64,000 nucleotides of DNA. It comes from Cellulomonas sp. ES6. GTDB lineage: Bacteria > Actinomycetota > Actinomycetes > Actinomycetales > Cellulomonadaceae. The stretch is from assembly GCF_030053835.1 (NCBI RefSeq), contig NZ_CP125655.1:1922001-1986000 (forward strand), written 5' to 3'. Under the pieces are notes generated by a model that worked only from the letters and a program-made list of their open reading frames with translations, did not search any database and was not told where the DNA came from. A program made the translations under genes and the position numbers. Each line of letters begins with the position of its first letter. Position 1 is the first letter of the stretch. This document shows, piece after piece, positions 36,116-43,882 of this stretch.

Positions 36116-36400
36116 TCAGCCCTCCCGGAAGGACACCCCGAACCCACCGCGCGGGTAGCGCCAGGTGAGCGCGCCGGGGGCCGCGACGGCCAGGCAGGTG
36201 CCGCACTCCAGGCAGGCGGCGTACTCGACGTCGATCTGCCCGTCCCGCTCGGAGTACACCCCGGCGGGGCAGACCGCGATGATCCGCTTGCCCGTGCCGG
36301 TGGTCCGGCAGAGCTCCTGGTCGACGACGATGTGGGACTCCTCCTCGTCGACCTCGTACCGGTTGGCTCCGAGCCGCTCCGGGATCGTCTGCGCCTTCAC
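36116..36400 (-). CDS. fixX: Ferredoxin-like protein FixX
   Basis: 94 residues, the size of FixX. Cysteines at about 31, 44, 63, 66 and 69 (CPAGVYS and CLECGTC) would hold an iron-sulfur cluster taking part in electron transfer from the FixAB flavoprotein through FixC to quinone. GTG at 36400 is chosen because it overlaps the fixC stop as GTGA and begins MKAQTIPERLGANRY as in other FixX. The ATG at 36421 would add residues no relative has. Confidence 0.9.
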   Translation of the reverse strand: MKAQTIPERLGANRYEVDEEESHIVVDQELCRTTGTGKRIIAVCPAGVYSERDGQIDVEYAACLECGTCLAVAAPGALTWRYPRGGFGVSFREG

Positions 36401-37709
36401 AGGGCACGCACCCCCGCCCATCCGTCGCTGAGCACCGCCTTGAGCCCGATCCCGGAGCGCCCGAGGGCGGTCCGGGCGACGGCCGCGAGGTGCTTGCGCG
36501 GCGTGGTGTCGAGGCTGAACACGTCGTGGAACAGGTCGGCGGCGAGCTCGCCGTACGCCCCGTACATGCGGGGGCGCTCGAGGAACTTCGGCGCCTTCGC
36601 GTAGGTCCGCAGGTCCTTGCCGACGAAGCCCTCGTCGAGGCGCCGCCGGTAGCCGGCCAGCCCCCGGCGCTGACGTCGCCCGACCGGATCGCCTCCGCGA
36701 CGGCCGCGCCCGCGGCGATGCCGGAGCCGATGGCCAGGTCCATGCCGCGGACGGTGAGCCCGGAGTTGATCGTCAGCCCCGCGGCGTCGCCGACGACGAC
36801 GAGGCCGTCGGCCGCGAGCGTGCCGAGCATGTCGAGCCCGCCCTCGGCCACCAGGTGGGAGCCGTACTCCACGATCTCCCCGTCCCGCAGGTAGGGCGCG
36901 AGACCGGGGTGCTCCACGAGGTGGTCGAAGATCCCGGCCGCCGTGTGGCCGGACGCCACGAGGTCGTCGAGCCGGAGCACGACGCCGACGGACAGCGACT
37001 CGGCGTTCGTGTAGAGGAACGCCCCGCCGCCGACGCCGCGGGTGCAGTCGCCGACCAGCGCGTGGGCGGCGCCCTCGTCGCCGGTGAGGCCGAACCGGTC
37101 CTCGATGACGGTGCGCGGCAGCCGGACGACCGCCTTGACGCCGACCGCGAGGTGGTTGAGCGGCTCCTTGTCCCGCAGGCCGGCCTCGCGGGCGAGGAAC
37201 GAGTTGACCCCGTCCGCCGCCACGACCACGCGGGCGCGCAGCTCGTCCTCGCCGGCGCGGACGCCGACGACGCGCTTGCCACCGGGCCCGGTGCCGGGCT
37301 CGGTGAGCAGCTCGTCGACCCGGACGCCGGGCATGACGTAGGCCCCGGCCTCCTCGGCGCGCTCGGCGAGCCACGGGTCGAACTTCGCGCGGAGCACGGT
37401 GACGGCGTTCACGGGCTCGGACAGCCGCTGCGACGAGTAGTCGAGCGACACCGCGGAGTCCGGGGTGAGGAACGTCGTGACGTGCCGGGTGATCCGGCGC
37501 TCCACGGGCGCCTGGTCGGCGAACCCGGGGAACACCTGGTCGAGGACGCGCCCGTAGAGCACGCCGCCGGACAGGTTCTTGGCCCCGGGGGCCTCGCCGC
37601 GCTCGATGAGCGCGACGGACAGCCCCTCGGACGCCAGCTGGTGCGCGGTGACGGAGCCGGCCGGGCCGGCCCCCACCACCACGACGTCGAAGTCGGGCTC
37701 GTCGGCCAT
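36397..37709 (-). pseudogene. fixC: Electron-transfer flavoprotein-quinone oxidoreductase FixC, frameshifted
   Basis: From ATG at 37709 the frame encodes the FAD-binding N-terminus (VVVVGAGPAGSVTAHQLASE) and continues collinear with E. coli FixC to GDVSAGG (about residue 350). Past a run of five Cs at 36661-36665 the matching sequence GLAGYRRRLDEGF to GWAGVRAL continues in another frame and stops at 36397. One inserted base in that run would restore a normal 430-residue FixC. The rest is well conserved, and the fixX overlap is built on the restored frame. Either a recent mutation or a sequencing error. Without repair the frame would run on to 35946. Confidence 0.85.
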
Positions 37710-37714
37710 GGTGC

Positions 37715-38655
37715 TCAGGCCTCCAGCGCCGCGGCGGCGCGGGCAGGACGGCGTAGAGGTCGCCGACGACGCCGTGGTCGCACTGGGCGAACACCGGGGC
37801 GTCCGGGTCGGAGTTGATCGCGACGACGACCTTGGCGCCGGCGACGCCGACCATGTGCTGCACCTGGCCGGAGATGCCCGCGGCCACGTACAGGTCGGGG
37901 GCGACGTGCTGCCCGGAGATGCCGATGTAACGGTCCTTCGTCAGCCAGTCGTGGCCCTCGGCCAGCGGCCGCGAGCACGCGACCTCGCCGCCGAGCGCCG
38001 CGGCGAGCCGCTCCACGATCGCGAGGTCCTCGCGGGCCTTGAGGCCGCGGCCGATGCCGACGACCACGCGGGCGCCGCCCAGGTCGACGGCCTCGCGCCC
38101 GGAGGCGCGCTCCTCGCGGACCCGCACGGCGGCCGACGGGGCCGCACCGGCCTCCTCGACGGCGACGGGTGCGACCGGCTCGGAGGACCCGCCGGGCGCG
38201 ACGGTCAGGACGGCCGGGCCGCCCGTGACGCGCTCGGTGCGCACCGCGATGCCGCCGTGCACGTCGCGCTGCACGACGACCGCGCCGTCCTCGAGCGTCA
38301 CCTCGGTGACGCCGGTGAGGACCGGCGCGCCGCAGCGGGCGGCGACCGCGCCGGCGAGCGCGCGCCCGCCGTCACGGGCCGGGGCCACGACCAGCCGCGG
38401 CGCGGCCTGCGCGACCGCGTCGGCCACCGCGCCGGCCCACGCCTCGGCGGGCGCGCCCTCGGCGTCGCCCAGCCACAGCACCCGGTCGACGCCGGACGCG
38501 GCGACCGCGTCGGCCACCGGCCGCGCACCGACCACCACGGCGGTGACCGTGGCGCCCGGGGTCTGCGACACGGCGGCACGGGCCACCGCGACAGGGCCCG
38601 CGACCGCCGCGTCGCCGTCCACCAGCACCAGGACGTCCTGCGTGCTCTCGTTCAT
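37715..38655 (-). pseudogene. fixB: Electron-transfer flavoprotein alpha subunit FixB/EtfA, frameshifted at the extreme C-terminus
   Basis: ATG at 38655 (GGAGC 8 bp upstream) encodes about 305 residues matching EtfA. They include the FAD-binding C-terminal domain (GRGLKAREDLAI, GISGQHVAPDLY, AINSDPDAPVF). After GDLYAVLP the frame is lost in the GC-rich bases near 37726-37745. In the next frame the ending AAALEA and stop at 37715 follow, just before the fixC start. A single missing base explains this. As written, the frame reads through out of phase for 1.3 kb. Nearly the whole domain is present, so a functional protein is conceivable. Confidence 0.8.
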
Positions 38656-38690
38656 CGTCTCTGCTCCTTCTGGCTGCAAGCGTCCGGCGG

Positions 38691-39467
38691 TCACAGCGCG
38701 CCGGCGGCGCGCAGCGCGTCGACCAGCTCGGCGGCCGCGGCAGCCGGGTCGGCGGTGGTGATGACGTTCCGGCCGCGCGCGCTGGGCCCCGGCCGGGAGG
38801 AGCCGACGACCTCGGTGACGGCACCCGGGGCGGGCACGTCGAGGTCGGCCAGCGCGAGCACGTCGGTCGGCTTCTTGGCGGCGCCGAGGATGTCCTTCAT
38901 CCCGGGGACGCGCGGCACGACGGCGTCGGCGGTGACGGCCAGCACGGCCGGGCCGGTGACGTCGAGCACCTGCACGCCGCGGTCGGTGGCGCGCTCGACG
39001 ACGAGCCCGCCGTCGGCGGCCTGCACGTCGCCGACGTTGCCGATCCCCGGCCAGCCGAGGTGCCCGGCCAGCGTCATCGGGACCTGGCGGTCGCCGTTGT
39101 CGACGGACTCCGGGCCGGTGACGACGACGTCGACGTCCCCGATGGCGCGCACGGCGGCGGCGAGCACCGCGGCGGTGGCCGTGCTGCCGGCGCCGGCGAG
39201 GGCGTCGTCGGCGACCAGCGCGAGGCGCTCCGGCCCGCGGGACAGGGCGGCCTTGCGGGCCAGCGGGGTGTCGGACGACGCCGGGCCGACGGACAGCGCG
39301 ACGACCTCGCCGCCGGTGGCGTCCGCGAGGCGGCGGGCGACCTCGAACGCGACGGGGTCGTGCTCGCTCACGGCGCCCTTGGCGCGGCTCCAGTCGACGG
39401 TGCCGTCCGGGCGCACCTCGGCGTCCTGGGGGTTCGGCGCCCACTTGTAGGCGACGACGATCTTCAT
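38691..39467 (-). CDS. fixA: Electron-transfer flavoprotein beta subunit FixA/EtfB
   Basis: 258 residues matching EtfB/FixA: VVAYKWAPNPQDAEV at the N-terminus, the conserved central GPESVDNGDRQVP and TGPAVLAVTADAV, and the MKDILGAAKKP loop. With FixB it carries electrons from acyl-CoA dehydrogenase, or from NADH in bifurcating systems, to FixC/FixX. Second gene of the ACAD-fixABCX operon, 45 bp after the dehydrogenase gene. Confidence 0.92.
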   Translation of the reverse strand: MKIVVAYKWAPNPQDAEVRPDGTVDWSRAKGAVSEHDPVAFEVARRLADATGGEVVALSVGPASSDTPLARKAALSRGPERLALVADDALAGAGSTATAAVLAAAVRAIGDVDVVVTGPESVDNGDRQVPMTLAGHLGWPGIGNVGDVQAADGGLVVERATDRGVQVLDVTGPAVLAVTADAVVPRVPGMKDILGAAKKPTDVLALADLDVPAPGAVTEVVGSSRPGPSARGRNVITTADPAAAAAELVDALRAAGAL

Positions 39468-39512
39468 GGGGTTCTCCTCCGGCAGGCGGTGGTCGGTGGG
39501 GTCAGCGGGCGC

Positions 39513-40655
39513 TCAGCTGTGGTCCTTGACGATCTGCCGGCCGGCGATGTGGACCATGATCTCGTCGGTGCCGCCGCCGAACCGGTGGCCGCGGATGTCC
39601 CGCCACAGGCGCGAGACGCGGGTGCCGACGGTGACGCCGACGCCGCCGAAGATCTGCATCGCCTCGTCGGCGACCTCGAACGCGGCCATCGCGCAGTAGC
39701 GCTTGCACAGCGCGCCCTGGCTCTTGAGCGGCACGTCCTGGTCGAGCATCCACGCGGTCTTCAGCACGAAGTTCCGCATGTTCTCGATCTTGATCGCCAT
39801 GTCGGTCAACTTCTGCTGGATGAGCTGGAACTGGCCGATCGGCTTGCCGAACTGCACGCGCTGGGCGGCGTAGGTGGCGGCGTCCTCGAACGCGCACTCC
39901 GCCAGGCCCCAGCACTGCGAGGCGATGACGAGGCGCTCCATCTCGAAGTTGCGCATGAGCTGCTTGAAGCCGGCGCCCTTGACGCCGACCAGGCAGGACT
40001 CGGGCAGCGTGACGTCGTCGAGGAAGATCTCGCAGGAGTCGGAGATGTGCCAGACGATCTTCTCGAGCCGGTTCGTCGAGACGCCCGGCGCGTCCATCGG
40101 CACCAGGTACATCGAGATCGCGGCGCGCGGGTCCGGCACGGACGGGTCCTTCGCCATGAGCAGCAGGTACTTGGACTGCAGGGCGTTGGTGATGAGGGTC
40201 TTGGTGCCGTTGAGGGTCACCATGCCGTCGTGGTGGACCGCGGTCGTCGCCATCGCGGAGTTGTCCGAGCCGGCCCCCGGCTCGGTGAACCCGAGCGCGA
40301 ACGGCACGTCGCCGTCGGCCAGCAGGCCGAGGATCTCCTGCTTCTGCTCCTCGTTGCCGAACTCGAGGATGTCCATGGCCTGGAGCAGCTCGAGGCCGTA
40401 GCCGTTGTTGAAGCCCTGGCGGGCGACGCGCGCGGCGAGCAGCACGAGCGTGGTGGCGTCGACGGGGGTGCCGCCGTACTCCTCGGGGAAGCCCAGCGAG
40501 GCGAAGCCGGCCTCGTGCAGGGCCTTGCGGAACGACGTCGGCGGCGTGTGCGTCGCGTCGAGCTCCGCGATGTACGACTCGGGGCACTCGCGCTCGAGCA
40601 GGTCGTCGAGGCTCGAGAGCAGGAGCTCCTGCTCGTCCGTCAGGCCGAAGTCCAT
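39513..40655 (-). CDS. Acyl-CoA dehydrogenase, CaiA (crotonobetainyl-CoA reductase)-like
   Basis: 380 residues, the length of E. coli CaiA. FAD/substrate motifs are FTEPGAGSDNSA (about 125), GTKTLITNA and IFGGVGVTVGTRVSR. The long run CAFEDAATYAAQRVQFGKPI and the following FQLIQQKLTDMAIKIENM are nearly CaiA/YdiO-like. It oxidises or reduces an acyl-CoA at the alpha-beta bond, exchanging electrons with FixAB. The real substrate is unknown, and no caiB/caiT is present. ATG at 40655 has AGGAGG 9 bp upstream. It is transcribed away from the CoA-transferase gene. Confidence 0.88.
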   Translation of the reverse strand: MDFGLTDEQELLLSSLDDLLERECPESYIAELDATHTPPTSFRKALHEAGFASLGFPEEYGGTPVDATTLVLLAARVARQGFNNGYGLELLQAMDILEFGNEEQKQEILGLLADGDVPFALGFTEPGAGSDNSAMATTAVHHDGMVTLNGTKTLITNALQSKYLLLMAKDPSVPDPRAAISMYLVPMDAPGVSTNRLEKIVWHISDSCEIFLDDVTLPESCLVGVKGAGFKQLMRNFEMERLVIASQCWGLAECAFEDAATYAAQRVQFGKPIGQFQLIQQKLTDMAIKIENMRNFVLKTAWMLDQDVPLKSQGALCKRYCAMAAFEVADEAMQIFGGVGVTVGTRVSRLWRDIRGHRFGGGTDEIMVHIAGRQIVKDHS

Positions 40656-40762
40656 GGTGCTGCACCCTCCTGGTGGTGGCGCCGGCGCGTCGTCGCGACC
40701 GGGGATGGACGGGCTCGCGGCCCGCGCTGGATCCATCGTGGGCCGGGCGCGGTCCCCCGTCC

Positions 40763-40857
40763 GGGGACCATCGTCCCAATTACCGACTGCTGCCGTCCGA
40801 AACTGTCCGACGGTCGCGGGGACGATGGTCCCAATTACCGACTGCCCCGGTCCGAAA
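40763..40857. promoter_or_regulatory. Tandem 40-bp operator-like repeats in the divergent control region
   Basis: Two copies of a roughly 40-bp unit start at 40763 and 40818 (period 55 bp). Each opens with a dyad GGGAC-N4-GTCCC, with N4 CATC in the first and GATG in the second, so the two dyad cores are exact reverse complements. Then come TCCCAATTACCGACTGC and TCCGAAA. They lie between the divergent CaiA-like dehydrogenase and CoA-transferase genes. They are best read as paired binding sites for one regulator controlling both arms, the TetR at 35231 being a candidate. Confidence 0.65.
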
Positions 40858-40898
40858 TAGTCGGCGATGCAGCGTCCTGCCGACGAAGGAGTCCGCCC

Positions 40899-42455
40899 GT
40901 GGCCCAGATCATCACTGCCGAGGAAGCCGCCGCCCTGATCCCGGACGGCGCGACCGTCGCCCTGTCCGGCTTCGGCCTGTCGTGCGTGAACGAGGAGACG
41001 ATGGCCGCCGTCGAGCGGCGCTTCCTCGCGACCGGGGCGCCGAGCGCCCTGCACGTCGTGCACGCCAGCGCGGTCGGCAACCGCCGCGACAAGGGCATGA
41101 GCCACTGGGGCCACCGCGGCCTGGTGAAGCGCTGGATGGGCGGCATCGCGATCGCCTCCCCCGCGTTCGCGCAGCTCATCTCCGAGGACGCCGTCGAGGC
41201 CTACAACCTCCCGCAGGGCGTCATCACCCAGCTCTACCGCGAGATCGCCGCGCACCGCCCGGGCGTCGTCACGAAGGTCGGCCTGGGCACGTTCGTCGAC
41301 CCGCGGGTCGAGGGCGCGCGGATGTCCGCCTGCACCACCGAGGACTACGTCCAGGTGGTCGAGCTCGCCGGCGAGGAGTGGCTGTTCTACCCCTCCTTCC
41401 CGATCCAGGTCGGCCTGATCCGCGGCACCGTGGCGGACACCCACGGCAACCTCACGATGAGCAAGGAGGGCCTCAAGATGGAGGTCCTGCCCATCGCGCA
41501 GGCCGTGCACAACTCCGGCGGCATCGTCATCGCGCAGGTCGAGTCCGTGGCCGAGGCCGGCTCGCTCGACCCCAACGACGTCAAGGTCCCCGGCCTGCTC
41601 GTCGACTACCTCGTGGTCTCGGAGCCGGAGAACCACTTCCAGACCGAGAACACCCACTACAACCCGTCGTTCTCGGGCCAGCTGCGCGTCCCGCTGTCGA
41701 GCGTCGCGTCGATCCCCCTCGGCGAGCGCAAGGTGATCGCGCGCCGCGCGGCCATGGAGCTGCGCCGCGGCGCCGTGCTCAACCTCGGCGTCGGCATCCC
41801 CTGCGACGTCGGCTCGGTCACCGCGGAGGAGGGCGTCAGCGACCTGATCCTGGGGACCACCGAGGCCGGCGCGGTCGGCGGCGTGCCCGCGGGCCTCAAG
41901 GACTTCGGCCACTCCTGGAACCCCGAGGCCCTGGTCGACCACCACGCGCAGTTCGACTTCTACGACGGCGGCGGCCTCGACGTCGCGGTGCTCGGCCTCG
42001 CGCAGACCGACGCGCACGGCAACGTCAACGTCTCCAAGTTCGGCAGCCGCGTCGCGGGCTGCGGCGGGTTCATCAACATCTCGCAGTCCGCCCGCACGCT
42101 GGTGTTCGCCGGCACGTTCACGGCCGGGGGCCTCGAGACCGAGGTCGTCGACGGCACCCTGCGCATCGTCACCGAGGGCCGGGCCCGCAAGTTCCTGGCC
42201 GACGTCGAGCAGATCACGTTCTCCGGGCAGGTCGCCGCGAAGGCCGGGCAGCGCGTGCTGTACGTGACCGAGCGCGCCGTGCTCGAGCTGCGCGACGGGC
42301 GCATGACGGTCACCGAGGTCGCCCCCGGGATCGACCTGCAGCGCGACGTGCTCGACCAGATGGACTTCGTCCCCGACGTCGCCGAGGACCTGCGGACCAT
42401 GCCCGCCGGCCTGTTCTCCGAGAAGTGGGGCGGGCTGGCCGACATCGTCGGCTGA
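40899..42455 (+). CDS. Acyl-CoA:carboxylate CoA-transferase (YdiF/propionate CoA-transferase family)
   Basis: 518 residues with the alpha and beta halves fused, as in YdiF and Pct. The first half contains GVITQLYREIAAHRPG and KVGLGTFVDPR. The second half contains the catalytic-Glu segment GTTEAGAVGG (about 320-330) and VDHHAQFDFYDGGGLD. It transfers CoA between acyl-CoAs and free acids through a glutamyl-CoA intermediate. GTG at 40899 has AAGGAG 7 bp upstream. First gene of the plus-strand arm. Confidence 0.92.
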   Translation: MAQIITAEEAAALIPDGATVALSGFGLSCVNEETMAAVERRFLATGAPSALHVVHASAVGNRRDKGMSHWGHRGLVKRWMGGIAIASPAFAQLISEDAVEAYNLPQGVITQLYREIAAHRPGVVTKVGLGTFVDPRVEGARMSACTTEDYVQVVELAGEEWLFYPSFPIQVGLIRGTVADTHGNLTMSKEGLKMEVLPIAQAVHNSGGIVIAQVESVAEAGSLDPNDVKVPGLLVDYLVVSEPENHFQTENTHYNPSFSGQLRVPLSSVASIPLGERKVIARRAAMELRRGAVLNLGVGIPCDVGSVTAEEGVSDLILGTTEAGAVGGVPAGLKDFGHSWNPEALVDHHAQFDFYDGGGLDVAVLGLAQTDAHGNVNVSKFGSRVAGCGGFINISQSARTLVFAGTFTAGGLETEVVDGTLRIVTEGRARKFLADVEQITFSGQVAAKAGQRVLYVTERAVLELRDGRMTVTEVAPGIDLQRDVLDQMDFVPDVAEDLRTMPAGLFSEKWGGLADIVG

Positions 42456-42537
42456 CCCGGCCCCGGGCACCACGCCCCCGCACCACCCGCACCACCTCTC
42501 CCGCGTCAACCGCTCTCGCCGGAAAGGCACACCCCCC

Positions 42538-43812
42538 ATGACCTCGACGACGTCGTCGCCCCCCACCATCAACCGCTGGGCCGTGCTCTGGTCCTCCGTC
42601 GCCGTGCTCATGTGCACCGGCGCGATCTACGCGTTCTCCGTGCTCGCCGGCCCGCTCAGCGCGGCGCACGGCTGGACCATGCCGCAGGTGATGATGGCCT
42701 TCACCATCAACGCGGCCGTCGGCCCGATCCCGATGATCGTGGGCGGCATCCTCACCGACCGCGGCTGGACCCGCTGGCTCGTGCTGGTCGGCGGCCTCAT
42801 GTTCGCCTCCGGCTTCGCGCTGACCGGCGCGGCCACCTCGCTCACCGCCCTGTACCTGTCCTACGGCGTGCTCGCCGGACTCGGCCAGGGCCTGGCGTAC
42901 TCCGGCTGCCTCGGCAACACGATGAAGCTGTTCCCGGACCGCCGCGGCATGGCGGCCGGCCTCATCACCGGCGGCATGGGCGCGGCGTCCGTGATCGCGG
43001 CGCCCGTCGCCAACGCGATCATCGCCGGCCCGGGCGTGCGCTCGGCGTTCGTGTGGATGGGCGCCGTCTACGCGGTCGTCGTCGTCATCGCGTCGTTCTT
43101 CCTGCGGGCCGCGCCCGTCGGCTACGCCCCCGCCGGCTGGACGCCGCCCGCCGGGCGCCCCGCGCTCGCGGTGACCTGGAAGCGCACGCTGGCCACGCCG
43201 GCGTTCTGGGCGATCTTCGTCATGATGGCGTTCGGCGCGTTCTCCGGCCTCATGATCGCGTCCAACGCGTCGCCGATCGGCCAGAACATGTTCGGCCTCA
43301 CCGCGGCGACCGCCGCCGTGTTCGTGTCGGTGTACTCCGCCTGCAACGCCCTGGGCCGCGTGGTGTGGGGCGCCGTCTCCGACCGCCTCGGCTACACCAC
43401 CGCGCTGACGATCATCTACGGCGTCGTGGCGCTCTGCCTGCTGGTCCTCGTCACCGTCGGCTCGACCGTCGGCTTCGCGATCGGCATCATCGGCCTGGGT
43501 CTGTGCTTCGGTGGTGTCATGGGCGTCTTCCCGGCACTGACGATGACCAACTTCGGCCCGCGGTACCAGGGCGTGAACTACGCGATGGTCTTCGTCGCCT
43601 ACTCGGTGTCGGCGTTCTTCGCGCCGCGCCTGGCGTCGGGCATGGCGGCCGAGCGCGACGGCGACTTCACCGTCCCGTTCGTCATCGCCATCGTCCTCGC
43701 CGTGATCGGCGTCGGACTGGCCACCCTGTTCCGCCGCATCCAGCGCAGCCACCTCGAGCGGATGTCCGCGGCCACCCCGGCCCCGGCGCCCGCCCCCGCC
43801 GTGGCCCGCTGA
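42538..43812 (+). CDS. MFS carboxylate transporter (oxalate/formate antiporter OFA-type)
   Basis: 424 residues, twelve predicted membrane helices and the MFS inter-helix motif GGILTDRGWTRW (about 62-73). The repeated half motif WGAVSDRLGYTT (about 278) is also present, as is the OFA-type YAFSVLAGPL in helix 1. It probably imports the carboxylic acid activated by the neighbouring CoA-transferase and ligase. A short Ala/Pro tail ends the protein. It starts 82 bp after the CoA-transferase, with GGAAAGG upstream. Confidence 0.88.
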   Translation: MTSTTSSPPTINRWAVLWSSVAVLMCTGAIYAFSVLAGPLSAAHGWTMPQVMMAFTINAAVGPIPMIVGGILTDRGWTRWLVLVGGLMFASGFALTGAATSLTALYLSYGVLAGLGQGLAYSGCLGNTMKLFPDRRGMAAGLITGGMGAASVIAAPVANAIIAGPGVRSAFVWMGAVYAVVVVIASFFLRAAPVGYAPAGWTPPAGRPALAVTWKRTLATPAFWAIFVMMAFGAFSGLMIASNASPIGQNMFGLTAATAAVFVSVYSACNALGRVVWGAVSDRLGYTTALTIIYGVVALCLLVLVTVGSTVGFAIGIIGLGLCFGGVMGVFPALTMTNFGPRYQGVNYAMVFVAYSVSAFFAPRLASGMAAERDGDFTVPFVIAIVLAVIGVGLATLFRRIQRSHLERMSAATPAPAPAPAVAR

Positions 43813-43823
43813 CCTGATGGACC

Positions 43824-43863
43824 CGGCCGGCCCGGCCCCCACCCCCGTGGGCCGGGCCGGCCG
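43824..43863 (+). terminator. Strong 15-bp hairpin between transporter and ligase genes
   Basis: CGGCCGGCCCGGCCC (43824-43838) pairs perfectly with GGGCCGGGCCGGCCG (43849-43863) across a 10-base loop. It begins 12 bp after the transporter stop and ends 20 bp before the ligase ATG. Likely a partial terminator or mRNA stabiliser that lowers ligase expression relative to the two genes ahead. Confidence 0.65.
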
Positions 43864-43882
43864 TCCCGCACCCGGAGGACCG

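Noticed and set aside
36401..36421. ATG at 36421 as start of fixX
   Set aside because: The GTG at 36400 overlaps the fixC stop as GTGA and gives the family N-terminus.
37715..37745. Programmed frameshifting in fixB
   Set aside because: No slippery heptamer with a following pseudoknot was recognisable, and the site is a plain GC-rich stretch.
36397..38655. Reading fixB and the end of fixC as one 752-codon fusion protein
   Set aside because: The middle 1.0 kb is out of frame with fixC and has no fold pattern. Two frameshifts explain it better.
43817..43882. ATG at 43817 as start of the acyl-CoA ligase
   Set aside because: It would translate the GC hairpin into a Pro/Gly-rich leader. The ATG at 43883 has a proper GGAGG.
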